Assembly: GCA_020435415.1 (NCBI GenBank)
Contig: JAGQZQ010000024.1
Span: 1 to 39,686 of the forward strand
Reading direction: 5' to 3'
DNA from: Flavobacteriales bacterium
Lineage (GTDB): Bacteria; Bacteroidota; Bacteroidia; JACJYZ01
DNA length: 39,686 nucleotides
Shown here: positions 7,092 to 15,291 of the stretch, in pieces
Position numbering within the stretch: the first letter of the stretch is position 1
How the letters are laid out: the number at the start of each line of letters is the position of its first letter
Notes under the pieces: generated by a model
Databases searched by the model: none
What the model was told of the DNA's origin: nothing
The model's input: the letters and a program-made list of their open reading frames with translations, nothing else
Made by a program: the position numbers and the translations under genes

Positions 7092-9230
7092 TTATTCGCA
7101 ACCTAACTCTTCCATATCAAATCCTTCCTCTTTCCAGATAATACGATTCTGTAATCTATCCAGATATGCTATTTTCTCATCCCTTACCAGTTCAATCAAA
7201 GGCCCTATCGGTGTAGCGTGATCCAGCAAGGGCATAATCATCGTCGTATCTGTTGTCATTAACCCCCACTTACCCTCCTTCCTGAACCACACCCAACCAT
7301 CGGTAAAATAGCCCGCATCTTCCAGAACACAAGGCACTACTACCTTTCCCAGTGTATCGACAAAACCAATCATTCCGTCCTTCTGTACTTTGGCCAGCCC
7401 ATCATTAAAGTTCCAAGCCTGCTCATACTCATAAGGAATGATCAACCGGACCTTTCGATTCACATAGCCCCATTTTCCTCTCTTCCGAACTGCAAGCCTG
7501 TTTTCACTCATGTTACCAAGATCTTCAAAGTCCGCCGGCACCACGACTTTCCCCAGGGTATCTATCATTCCTCGTTTCTTTCCGATTCTTGTCTTCGCCA
7601 GTCCATCCTGAAATGCCCCCCAATTGACCACATCCGCATCCGCCTCACCGCTCAGCGGTATGACCAGCTGCCCATCCCGGTTGGCATATCCCAGTCTTCC
7701 TTCCAGTACCACAGGTGCCAGACCACTACTAAATGTACCGATAAGTTCATATTCAGGGTTCAGTATCCATCTTCCGTCGCTGGCAATCACTCCGAATTTC
7801 TTTCCTATTCTTATGCGGGCACGACCTCCGGAGAATGATTCGCCCCAATCGAATTGACAAGGTATCTGCATTTTTCCGGTGCGGTCCACATATCCTGTCT
7901 TTCCCCCCATCTTCACCCAAGCCATACCTTCGGAAAAATCCCCTGCCGCATCAAATACAAACGGAATGACTGCATGATTCTCTTCATTTATAAAACCAAA
8001 GCTTCCATCCATTTCTGCTGTTGCCAGTCCTTCTGAAAAGTCATTGAGCTGGCTATATTTCAATGGAATCATCACCCTTCCGGTGCGGTCCACAAATCCG
8101 TAATTCTTCCCATCACCCACCAGGCTCAGGCCATCTTTGAACGCCTCCGCTTCTTCATAAATGAATGGCACAACCATCTGTCCCCTCTTATTCACAAAAC
8201 CCATCAAACCTTGTCTGCCAGCCAGTGCAACCCCTTCTTCAAATGCCCCCACCCACTCAAACTGACAGGGAATCCTTACGTTTGAGGAGCTATCCATGAA
8301 CCCCCATTTCCCCTCATGCCGAATGGGATACAATTGAAGCTTTGCCAATACGATGTCCTGTTTAATCTGCTGCCGGTATGGGTAGTCCGGGTATTTTTTT
8401 AAAAAGGCCTGGATACTTTCCTGGCGGTAATCAGATACTTCCAACTGATACAGGTTATGCCAGGCCGTTTGAACGTTCGGGTTATCGGGATAAAGTTTAA
8501 TGAACCGATGGTAGTCTACAGCCCTGCCTTCCCTGGTTTCATGAACAAATAACGCATTGTGGGCCTCATTCACATATGGGCTTTCCGGGTTTTCCTGAAT
8601 AAACCTGCGATAGCTCTCCAGATCGGATGGTGTTGTTTTTTCCTTGAACAACATCGCATGATACAGTTCTTCCGCCTCAGCATACTGCTGAGCATCCGGA
8701 TAACACTCAACAAATTCCCTCATAGCCCTGGATGTGCCTTGTCTCCGCGCATGACGATATGCTGTTGCATCCCTCAAGACCATGATCTCATGGGCCTGAG
8801 GCGCCCCATCATATACAGACAGGAAATGTTCCAGCGTCTCTACCCGCGGACTGTCAACGGCATGAAAATAAGCCTGTTCATATATGGCTGCTTTCAGAAA
8901 GATAATATGGATTGAATCAACGTATGTTTTCATCTTATTCCGCATATCCGATGGCCAGGATATGAACTTCTCCTGTGCTATGCATATGTACTTGAATGCA
9001 CTGTCAGTTTGATGAAACGGGTTATCTCTCCTGACAAATATGGTTGCCAGGCCAAATGAAGCCGGCACGGGATGTCGCTTGAGCTTTTTATAGAAGATGT
9101 GCTTGGCCTTAAAATAGTTGTATTCTCGTAAAGCTTCATATCCGTCATTGATAGAATGAAACTGCGCCAAGGTCACCCCGGGCAAGGCCAAACAACAAAT
9201 GATCAGAATAGGCAAGACGAGCTTGTGCAT
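7092..9230 (-). CDS. Secreted protein with TPR-like N-terminal half and 11-12 WG repeats
   Basis: I chose ATG 9230 because it gives the signal peptide MHKLVLPILIICCLALPGV and because a TATTTTTG -7 box lies 6 bp upstream; the upstream ATG at 9266 would precede that box. Residues about 20-305 are alpha-helical, with tetratricopeptide-like spacing (YFKAKHIFYKKLKRHP, PESPYVNEAHNALF, YPDNPNVQTAWHNLY). The C-terminal 400 residues hold 11 clear WG repeats (KWGFMD, LMGFVN, NYGFVD, SFGFIN, KTGYVD, KFGVIA, RLGYAN, KRGMID, KWGYVN, MIGFVD, KWGLMT) and a possible twelfth (KIAYLD). WG repeats form beta-propeller-like or solenoid surfaces of unknown function and are abundant in Bacteroidota. It is probably a periplasmic or surface scaffold. 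Confidence 0.85.
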   Translation of the reverse strand: MHKLVLPILIICCLALPGVTLAQFHSINDGYEALREYNYFKAKHIFYKKLKRHPVPASFGLATIFVRRDNPFHQTDSAFKYICIAQEKFISWPSDMRNKMKTYVDSIHIIFLKAAIYEQAYFHAVDSPRVETLEHFLSVYDGAPQAHEIMVLRDATAYRHARRQGTSRAMREFVECYPDAQQYAEAEELYHAMLFKEKTTPSDLESYRRFIQENPESPYVNEAHNALFVHETREGRAVDYHRFIKLYPDNPNVQTAWHNLYQLEVSDYRQESIQAFLKKYPDYPYRQQIKQDIVLAKLQLYPIRHEGKWGFMDSSSNVRIPCQFEWVGAFEEGVALAGRQGLMGFVNKRGQMVVPFIYEEAEAFKDGLSLVGDGKNYGFVDRTGRVMIPLKYSQLNDFSEGLATAEMDGSFGFINEENHAVIPFVFDAAGDFSEGMAWVKMGGKTGYVDRTGKMQIPCQFDWGESFSGGRARIRIGKKFGVIASDGRWILNPEYELIGTFSSGLAPVVLEGRLGYANRDGQLVIPLSGEADADVVNWGAFQDGLAKTRIGKKRGMIDTLGKVVVPADFEDLGNMSENRLAVRKRGKWGYVNRKVRLIIPYEYEQAWNFNDGLAKVQKDGMIGFVDTLGKVVVPCVLEDAGYFTDGWVWFRKEGKWGLMTTDTTMIMPLLDHATPIGPLIELVRDEKIAYLDRLQNRIIWKEEGFDMEELGCE

Positions 9231-9236
9231 GGTATG

Positions 9237-9244
9237 CAAAAATA
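9237..9244 (-). promoter_or_regulatory. TAnnTTTG -7 box of the WG-repeat gene
   Basis: TATTTTTG on the minus strand, an exact match to the Bacteroidota -7 consensus, 6 bp before the chosen ATG. No TTG at the expected -33 spacing is evident. The short distance implies a very short leader. Confidence 0.5.
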
Positions 9245-9437
9245 ACAGGAAATAAAGACCATTCACCGTCCATCCTGTATTTGGTGGCTGAGGCGTGCCA
9301 ATCGCAGATCATAAGCATTAGGCATACTTAGGTTGAAATATGACTGCAAATCTTTGAGAAACACTATCTTCACACATCGGCTAACTCACAAATAACTGAA
9401 TACATGAAAGTTACAAAATATCGCCTGTCATGTTTTT

Positions 9438-9469
9438 TTGTGTAATCTGAGAACCATTCCACAAATTTG
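9438..9469 (+). promoter_or_regulatory. Candidate sigma-ABfr-type promoter of mltF
   Basis: TTG at 9438-9440 and CAAATTTG at 9462-9469 are separated by 21 bp, close to the Bacteroidota -33/-7 arrangement (one mismatch to TAnnTTTG). Transcription from here would give a leader of about 80 nt before the ATG at 9558. The rest of 9231-9437 shows no gene or repeat. Confidence 0.45.
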
Positions 9470-9491
9470 ACGTACAAGAATAAGCGAAAAA

Positions 9492-9557
9492 ATCTCCTCC
9501 AGGGAGATAAGTGCGCCCGGTGACAGGCCGTAAGTAAACGGAAAGGAGCGCAACGGC
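9492..9557 (+). promoter_or_regulatory. Structured 5' leader upstream of mltF
   Basis: Between the candidate promoter and the ATG lie a 6-bp hairpin ATCTCC/GGAGAT (9492-9508) and a nested pair: outer GCGC (9513-9516) with GCGC (9548-9551), enclosing CCGT (9528-9531) with ACGG (9538-9541). The second domain ends 6 nt before the start codon and could occlude it. It does not match any riboswitch consensus I can recall. Confidence 0.4.
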
Positions 9558-11036
9558 ATGAAAAGAACAACACGATATCTTGTTTTAATCCTGACCATGT
9601 GTCTGGCATACAATTGCCAGACAGGTGATCGGAACGGCAGCTATTCAGAAGGTGACTGGATCACATTCGACCTGGATCGGATCAAACAACGCGGCAAATT
9701 AATTGCCCTGACTGAAACCAGTTCTACCACCTATTTCCTATACAAAGGCAATCCCATGGGCTTTGAATACGAGTTGCTCAGACAGTTTGCCAAACACCTG
9801 GGCGTAGAACTGGAGATTAAGGTTATAAAAGATTGGGATAAGATTTTTGTAGACCTGATGGAAGGCCGGGCTGACATTATTGCTTCCAACCTTACCGTCA
9901 CCAATGAACGAAAGAAAATCGTGAACTTCACAGAGCACCATATGCTTACCCGGCAGGTGTTGGTGCAGCGCAAACCCGTGAACTGGTCACGCATGAAACG
10001 GCAGGATTGGGAGGCCGCCCTCGTCCGAAACCCTCTTGACATCGCCGGACAGCATATCCATGTAAAGCGAAATACTAGTTTTTACTCAAGACTTCAGAGT
10101 TTATCGGAGGAGATCGGAGGTAAGATCAACATCGAGGAAGTACAAGGTGATGTGACCTCGGAGATGCTAATCCGACAAGTCGCCAACGGAGAGATCACCA
10201 TGACCGTATCCGATGAGAATGTGGCCATGATTAATAGTACCTACTTTCCGAATCTGGATGTTGCCACGCCCATTTCGTTTCCTCAGAAAATTGCCTGGGC
10301 CGTTAGAAAAGAGTCACCTATGCTATTACAGGAATTGAACCGATGGCTTCACCAGGAAAAACGGACCCCTCATTATTACGCGTTGTACAAGAAATATTTT
10401 CTCAATCCGAAACAATCGGAGGAACGAATGAGCAGTGAGTATTCTTCTTTATCAGGCGGAAAAATAAGCGCCTACGATGAATACCTGAAAACTTACAGTA
10501 AAAAGATCGACTGGGACTGGCGTCTGCTTGCTGCACAGGTATACCAGGAGTCGCATTTTAATCCGGATGCTCAATCCTGGGCTGGTGCCTATGGTTTGAT
10601 GCAACTGATGCCCGCCACAGCCAAGCGACTCGGATTTGATACGATCACATCACCATCCCAAAGCATTGATGCAGCGGTTCGATTCATTGAAAGACTGGAC
10701 AGTTACTGGGCAAAAACGGTAGATGATAAATCAGAGCGGATCAAGTTTATCCTGGCATCCTACAATGTGGGACTGGGACATGTCATTGACGCCAGGAATC
10801 TGGCACGTAAATACCGGAAAGATCCTGAGAAGTGGGAAGAGAATGTGGATTATTTCTTACGAATGAAATCCACACCAAAGTATTATCATGATCCAGTCGT
10901 TAAGCACGGTTATTGCCGGGGAGAAGAACCCTACCAATACGTCAGACAAATTCTGAAAAGATATCAGCACTACCGAAATATCATTTCTGACGAACCGGTG
11001 CCATCCAAATCCTCTACTCTTATGACCGCTAAATGA
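9558..11036 (+). CDS. mltF: Membrane-bound lytic murein transglycosylase F-like lipoprotein (SBP_bac_3 + SLT)
   Basis: 492 residues with a lipoprotein signal peptide (RYLVLILTMCLAYNC, lipobox Cys at about 20). Residues about 45-275 form a family-3 periplasmic solute-binding domain (GKLIALTETSSTTYFLYKG, RADIIASNLTVTNERKK). Residues about 310-440 form a soluble lytic transglycosylase domain with YQESHFNPDA (catalytic Glu331), GAYGLMQLMPATA and ILASYNVGLGHV. This order is that of MltF, which cleaves the MurNAc-GlcNAc bond to 1,6-anhydro ends and whose binding domain senses peptidoglycan peptides. The length matches E. coli MltF (about 500). It should sit on the periplasmic membrane face. The upstream leader is structured. 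Convergent with the LVIVD gene, 7 bp apart. Confidence 0.9.
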   Translation: MKRTTRYLVLILTMCLAYNCQTGDRNGSYSEGDWITFDLDRIKQRGKLIALTETSSTTYFLYKGNPMGFEYELLRQFAKHLGVELEIKVIKDWDKIFVDLMEGRADIIASNLTVTNERKKIVNFTEHHMLTRQVLVQRKPVNWSRMKRQDWEAALVRNPLDIAGQHIHVKRNTSFYSRLQSLSEEIGGKINIEEVQGDVTSEMLIRQVANGEITMTVSDENVAMINSTYFPNLDVATPISFPQKIAWAVRKESPMLLQELNRWLHQEKRTPHYYALYKKYFLNPKQSEERMSSEYSSLSGGKISAYDEYLKTYSKKIDWDWRLLAAQVYQESHFNPDAQSWAGAYGLMQLMPATAKRLGFDTITSPSQSIDAAVRFIERLDSYWAKTVDDKSERIKFILASYNVGLGHVIDARNLARKYRKDPEKWEENVDYFLRMKSTPKYYHDPVVKHGYCRGEEPYQYVRQILKRYQHYRNIISDEPVPSKSSTLMTAK

Positions 11037-11043
11037 TCTGTCA

Positions 11044-12648
11044 TCAGTCTCCTATCACACATCGGGCATGCATCACCCCATCTTCTGAAACCATCGTAAT
11101 GATATACATTCCAGGGATCAATGGTTTGACACCTGTATACAAATCAATTCTCCATTCGCCTGCCCCCGCCTTTCCAAATGACAAACCTGATCGTTTGCCA
11201 TCAGCAGACGTCAGATATACATGTTGTAAAACATTCTGAGGGTGTATGTTTACATTCACCCACGTCCCTGCAGGCTGAGGAAACAAGCACATTGCAGACG
11301 GTAGTTGGGCGAGCCGGCTTGTCCCGGACGTTAGAGAATCCACCAGTTCAATGGTCACAAAAAGGCTGTCATCTTCCTGTGGATACAACTTTCCATAAGC
11401 CTTTGACACATATCCCGGCGCACTGGCATTTAACCAATAACCCTCAATCGGCGAAGGCATAACTCCAATCGCAAACGACCCATCCCATGAACTATTTGCC
11501 TTCGCCGTTGTAGTATCCAGTCGTATGATAGCGTTGGGAACCGGAAGCCCCGTGATTGAATCCAACACTTGTCCGTAAATCCGGGCACCCTTTTGTCCAT
11601 TGAAACGCCAGATATACAATCCGTCTTCCCTGTTCCCTCCCAGTATCAAACCCGAAGGCAGAAAAGGATAGGCAGACCATAAGCCATGGAATCCGCCGCT
11701 TAACCCCGGGTAAGTATCATAATATCCGACTTCTGCCGGACACAGGGGATCAGTGATATCGACCACCCTCAAACCCTCGGTATTGTGAGAGAAAAATGAA
11801 AAAGATCCCTTTATGTAGGGATTGTGTACCAGACTTGCCTCGTTGCCTGAGTATGAAGCTACCTGCTCGGGGTTAAAAGGATCAGAAATGTCCCATATAT
11901 GCGCACGGGCTCCATCAATCTCATCCGTTACAACAAGATAGTGACCATCCTCCGTGGTCCATGAACTGTGCGTGAAGGCACCGGGATATACCAATTGAGA
12001 AACCATCACAGGGTTTGACCTGTCGGAAATATCTACGATGTCTAATGTTCCGTTATAAATTGCTGCAGCATACATCCAATCTCCACGCACATGACAATCA
12101 TGTATGTAGTACGGCGCATACAATCCCACCTGCACAGGGTTTTCCGGATTTTGAACATCCAGAATATGCACCCCTCCTGTACTGTCTGTTCCAGATACAT
12201 AAATAAAGGCGCTGTTGTTGCTAACATCTCTTGAAAGAATGTGTGCGGAAGAAAAGGTGGCCTTGTATGTTGAGGCAAGCCTTGCGCTATCCGGCAAATC
12301 TGAAAGATCGAGTATCTGCAGACCAGCCAATGAATCCCTGCCTTCCGACACGATGTATCCGTAATCACCTGCAACAACCATTTCACGCCAGTTGGAGGCT
12401 GATCCCTGAATAAAGCTTATCTGGCGGATATTTGCAGAATCCGAGATGGCAATGACAGAAGTTCCGTAATATGTGCCGAGGAGGGCATACTCATTACCTA
12501 CGGAGTCAACATACCCCCAGCAGCCTGCATAATGTATGGGTTCAGGATCTATATGCCCATAAAGCGTGACATTCTTTGCATCCTGTGCCAACGAATTCAA
12601 GTGAACGCAAAACGTCAATGTCAGTATATAGACAAGGTATTTTCCCAT
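11044..12648 (-). CDS. Choice-of-anchor B family LVIVD-repeat protein with T9SS sorting domain
   Basis: The start is ATG 12648 (an in-frame TTG directly precedes it). Signal peptide MGKYLVYILTLTFCVHLNSL then AQD. Residues about 25-345 contain repeated LVIVD-type units (GLQILDLSDL, GVHILDVQNPENPVQVG, TLDIVDISDRSNPVMVS, AHIWDISDPFNPEQVA, GLRVVDITDPLCPAEVG), which build a beta-propeller. A carboxypeptidase-regulatory-like domain follows (ARIYGQVLDSITGLPVPNA). The last ~80 residues (LFPQPAGTWVNVNI, ending with PGMYIITMVSEDG and ARCVIGD) form a type IX secretion sorting domain. The protein is thus expected at the cell surface or released. Function is unknown; the combination matches the choice-of-anchor B family. 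Confidence 0.88.
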   Translation of the reverse strand: MGKYLVYILTLTFCVHLNSLAQDAKNVTLYGHIDPEPIHYAGCWGYVDSVGNEYALLGTYYGTSVIAISDSANIRQISFIQGSASNWREMVVAGDYGYIVSEGRDSLAGLQILDLSDLPDSARLASTYKATFSSAHILSRDVSNNSAFIYVSGTDSTGGVHILDVQNPENPVQVGLYAPYYIHDCHVRGDWMYAAAIYNGTLDIVDISDRSNPVMVSQLVYPGAFTHSSWTTEDGHYLVVTDEIDGARAHIWDISDPFNPEQVASYSGNEASLVHNPYIKGSFSFFSHNTEGLRVVDITDPLCPAEVGYYDTYPGLSGGFHGLWSAYPFLPSGLILGGNREDGLYIWRFNGQKGARIYGQVLDSITGLPVPNAIIRLDTTTAKANSSWDGSFAIGVMPSPIEGYWLNASAPGYVSKAYGKLYPQEDDSLFVTIELVDSLTSGTSRLAQLPSAMCLFPQPAGTWVNVNIHPQNVLQHVYLTSADGKRSGLSFGKAGAGEWRIDLYTGVKPLIPGMYIITMVSEDGVMHARCVIGD

Positions 12649-12701
12649 CAACTAAAGGTCAGGAAATATTCAATGAGTACCAACCTTTCTGTTGAAAGCA
12701 T

Positions 12702-12709
12702 TAGTTTTG
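12702..12709 (+). promoter_or_regulatory. TAnnTTTG -7 box of the CPBP protease gene
   Basis: TAGTTTTG, an exact consensus match, 11 bp before ATG 12721 in the 72-bp divergent spacer shared with the LVIVD gene. Confidence 0.5.
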
Positions 12710-12720
12710 GCCTCTGAGTA

Positions 12721-13302
12721 ATGAAAAGGCGCAATTTTATTCTTCTTGCATTGGTCACCCTGGTAGGTTTCTCAGGTGGCGGACTATTGGTGATCTATTA
12801 TTTCAATGACACTCCGATGGTCAGAATCCTAACCGGTGGATTCTCTTTTCCTATGCAAGTGTTTATCGGTATCATCTACGGTATCATTACCGGATGGACA
12901 GCCAAGACCATTGTTGAAAGTGATTTTCTTCAACCGGTAAGAGCACATTACGCCAAACTAATGTCGCCCCTTGAGTTATCCAATTTTGACATCATACTGA
13001 TTTCGCTTTGTGCAGGAATCGGTGAGGAACTATTCTTCAGGGCGGGGATACAACCCCTATTAGGGTTATGGCCCACCAGCATTTTATTCGTAGCACTCCA
13101 TGGTTACCTGAATCCAATGAACCTGCGCCTGTCACTTTATGGAATGGCCATGACTGTGATCATCGCAGGCATGGGTGTACTGTTCCTTCAGACAGGCATT
13201 GTTACCGCCATTGTTGCCCACGCGGTCATTGATGTGATTCTTCTGAAAATGATTGATACCATGCCGGAAGACGTGCCGGCAGAAGATCGTGACAATTATT
13301 GA
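12721..13302 (+). CDS. CPBP (Abi/CAAX-like) family intramembrane metalloprotease
   Basis: 193 residues with about six hydrophobic segments. The diagnostic motifs are present in order: GEELFFRAG (Glu102-Glu103, Arg107), FVALHGYLNP (His127) and IVAHAVIDVI (His167), the EExxxR / FxxxH / HxxxB signature of CPBP proteins, whose Glu and His residues form the intramembrane active site. In eukaryotes the family trims CAAX proteins; in bacteria its substrates are mostly unknown and include peptide modification or immunity. No bacteriocin gene is visible nearby, so the role cannot be assigned. Its stop codon and that of the convergent M23 gene abut as TGATCA. Confidence 0.88.
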   Translation: MKRRNFILLALVTLVGFSGGGLLVIYYFNDTPMVRILTGGFSFPMQVFIGIIYGIITGWTAKTIVESDFLQPVRAHYAKLMSPLELSNFDIILISLCAGIGEELFFRAGIQPLLGLWPTSILFVALHGYLNPMNLRLSLYGMAMTVIIAGMGVLFLQTGIVTAIVAHAVIDVILLKMIDTMPEDVPAEDRDNY

Positions 13303-14325
13303 TCAGCTTCCCGAGACCATTAGTTTTCGTCCCACCCTCAATGTACTGTTCCGGCGAATGCCGTTCATCTCACAAATGTGGCTGATGGTGGTACCGTAGC
13401 GACGTGCGATATTATAAAGACAGTCACCTCGTTCAATAGTATGATACACAACCCCCTTTGGGTATGCACTGTATGTTCTTCCATTGTTATAAAGTACAAC
13501 AGAATCACTGATAAGCTTTTGTTCCTTCAGGGCGATCATGTGCATCGGATTCACCGGCTTTCCTTTGTATCGCATCTCAAAATGCAGGTGGCTTCCGGTA
13601 GATCTTCCTGAACTTCCGCCAAGACCTATCACCTGTCCTGCCTTTACCGTATCACCCTCTGATACCTTGTAACGGTGCAGATGAGCATAAAACGTTTCCA
13701 ACCCATTGTAGTGTCTGATGACCACGAGGCGGCCATAACCACCGTCAGCATGCGCAATACGAACGACACCATCAAAGGCAGCATAAACCTTATCCCAAAC
13801 CTGCAGATCGATATCTACACCATTGTGATGACGACCATCCCGAAATCCATACCTGGACGTAATAACGCCAACAACAGGCTGGACGAATTCCTGAGTATCG
13901 CTTTTTAGCACCAGTAAAACAGTCGTATCGTTAGCAGACAGGGTCTTATCATATGGATTTACTTCATGGGTATCCCAGCTGCCATAAATATCATGAGCAG
14001 GATAAGGCATATAAGCGGCGGCAACGGGAACCGCAGGCGGTTCCTCGCTGTACCGTTCTGACATATGGGAAAGGCTGACCAGTATAGAAGGGTGTACATA
14101 ATCCGCATCCAGCAGAGAGTCCACCACCCTTACCATCTGTTGTTTTTCAAGCCGGGTAAGTCTGACAAGGAGATTAATGTGTGGAGGTACACTGTCTGCA
14201 GGAACCCATACTCCTATGGTGTCTTTGCCTCCCCCTTCATTCGATAGGTCGTATGGGGTAGCATGCACTTTGGTCATACCCAAAAAGAGCAGACCAACTA
14301 TGATATGATGGAGGGGATATCTCAT
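13303..14325 (-). CDS. M23 family peptidoglycan endopeptidase with C-terminal LysM
   Basis: 340 residues with signal peptide MRYPLHHIIVGLLFLGMTKV. The peptidase M23 (LytM) domain covers about 145-262: zinc ligands are seen in HHNGVDID (His167, Asp171) and in SHLHFEMR (His248), with catalytic AHLH at 214-217. All key residues are present, so an active DD-endopeptidase is likely rather than an EnvC-like activator. A single LysM (YHTIERGDCLYNIARRYGTT onward, about 293-338) should bind peptidoglycan. It would act in the periplasm and cut peptide cross-links. Two exact -7 motifs lie in the divergent region shared with the STAS-like pair. Confidence 0.92.
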   Translation of the reverse strand: MRYPLHHIIVGLLFLGMTKVHATPYDLSNEGGGKDTIGVWVPADSVPPHINLLVRLTRLEKQQMVRVVDSLLDADYVHPSILVSLSHMSERYSEEPPAVPVAAAYMPYPAHDIYGSWDTHEVNPYDKTLSANDTTVLLVLKSDTQEFVQPVVGVITSRYGFRDGRHHNGVDIDLQVWDKVYAAFDGVVRIAHADGGYGRLVVIRHYNGLETFYAHLHRYKVSEGDTVKAGQVIGLGGSSGRSTGSHLHFEMRYKGKPVNPMHMIALKEQKLISDSVVLYNNGRTYSAYPKGVVYHTIERGDCLYNIARRYGTTISHICEMNGIRRNSTLRVGRKLMVSGS

Positions 14326-14357
14326 AAGTTGCTACAGCAGCTTATTTTGAAGGAAAA

Positions 14358-14365
14358 CAAAATTA
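14358..14365 (-). promoter_or_regulatory. TAnnTTTG -7 box of the M23 peptidase gene
   Basis: TAATTTTG on the minus strand, 32 bp upstream of ATG 14325. An exact match to the -7 consensus; no convincing -33 TTG at 19-21 bp. Confidence 0.45.
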
Positions 14366-14458
14366 GTCATTCCAACGCAAAACTCCTTAAAACGTTAGCC
14401 CTAAGCCTTGTCGTTTTAGATAAAGGGACGAATTCACCCTACAAAACCACAATTTCAG

Positions 14459-14466
14459 TATATTTG
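14459..14466 (+). promoter_or_regulatory. TAnnTTTG -7 box of the STAS-like pair
   Basis: TATATTTG, an exact match, only 7 bp before ATG 14474, implying a leader of a few nucleotides or none. Confidence 0.5.
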
Positions 14467-14473
14467 AAGTACC

Positions 14474-14902
14474 ATGAATAGCGGCCAGACATCGGAAATT
14501 AAGATCAGAAGCGGAACCGTAAGCCTTCTGCCTAATGGGATCATTCTGGCCCAAACAGGTGATAATCTGATCCTGGAGATGGGGGATGTGAGGGAATTTA
14601 CCGAAGCGATGGCCACCATCGCCGGAGATCAAAAATTACCGGTCCTTACCATCCCAGGAATCAATACCACCGCAGGGCCTGATGTACGGGAGTATTCTTC
14701 TTCGGAAGAGGGATGTCGCAATGTACTGGCACGGGCCATCATAACCGGATCTTTTGCTCAGGAGTTACTGGCAAATTTTTTCATTCGGTTCAACAAGCCG
14801 GTGGTACCCACCAGGTTGTTTCATAACAGGGCTCAGGCTGAAAAATGGCTTTTGGAGCTATTAGCCGTTAAAAAAAAAGGGGTGATGGAATATGAGCAGT
14901 AA
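14474..14902 (+). CDS. STAS/SpoIIAA-like protein, first of a tandem pair
   Basis: 142 residues without signal peptide. It has the layout of the Bacteroidota STAS/SpoIIAA-like (DUF7793-type) proteins: N-terminal beta strands (GTVSLLPNGIILAQ), a central LPVLTIPGINTTAGPDVREY segment, then FAQELLANFFIRFNKPVVP and a terminal helix RAQAEKWLLELL. These proteins are predicted anti-sigma-antagonist or lipid-binding-like domains; no enzymatic role is known to me. It overlaps the next gene by 11 bp in another frame, and the two proteins are clear paralogues, suggesting a stoichiometric or heteromeric pair. Confidence 0.75.
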   Translation: MNSGQTSEIKIRSGTVSLLPNGIILAQTGDNLILEMGDVREFTEAMATIAGDQKLPVLTIPGINTTAGPDVREYSSSEEGCRNVLARAIITGSFAQELLANFFIRFNKPVVPTRLFHNRAQAEKWLLELLAVKKKGVMEYEQ

Positions 14903-15290
14903 GGAAGAAGCGAAAAGGATCATAACGGATGCCGGTCCGGTGAGCATAACCGACAGGTATATTTTAGCAGAGATAAAGCCGGATCAATTTATCGACGAAA
15001 ACAATGTGGAAGCATTTCTGGAAGCCATCAAAAGACTTGCTGGTCATAAGGGAATGCCTATGCTTTCGATCATTGGAAAAAACACCTCCGCGAGCGCGGA
15101 AGCCAGGCGATTTGCCGCGGATCCAAGTAACACTTCATTGATCAGTCATCATGCGGTGGTGATCCAGTCTAAGGCTCAGGAACTCCTCGGAAACTTTTTT
15201 ATCGGTATGAATGAACCGAAGATGCCGACCCGGATTTTTACAAATCAGGAAGAAGCCATACAATGGCTGACTGATATACAGGATCAGTAA
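14892..15290 (+). CDS. STAS/SpoIIAA-like protein, second of a tandem pair
   Basis: 132 residues, paralogue of the preceding gene along its whole length. Aligned landmarks are SITDRYILAE, GMPMLSIIGKNTSASAEARR and KAQELLGNFFIGMNEPKMPT, then a final helix EEAIQWLTDI. The ATG lies inside the last codons of the first paralogue (11-bp overlap), so translation is probably coupled. A phosphorylatable Ser/Thr of the classical SpoIIAA type (in a DxSG loop) is not evident in either copy, which argues against a standard anti-sigma-factor switch. The 3' end abuts the convergent nitroreductase gene. Confidence 0.75.
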   Translation: MSSKEEAKRIITDAGPVSITDRYILAEIKPDQFIDENNVEAFLEAIKRLAGHKGMPMLSIIGKNTSASAEARRFAADPSNTSLISHHAVVIQSKAQELLGNFFIGMNEPKMPTRIFTNQEEAIQWLTDIQDQ

Positions 15291-15291
15291 A

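Noticed and set aside
9492-9557. c-di-AMP or cobalamin riboswitch before mltF
   Set aside because: Hairpins are present but the conserved sequence elements of those riboswitches are not.
12721-13302. Bacteriocin immunity or abortive-infection function for the CPBP protease
   Set aside because: No bacteriocin, toxin or phage-defence gene is adjacent; the family label alone does not support it.
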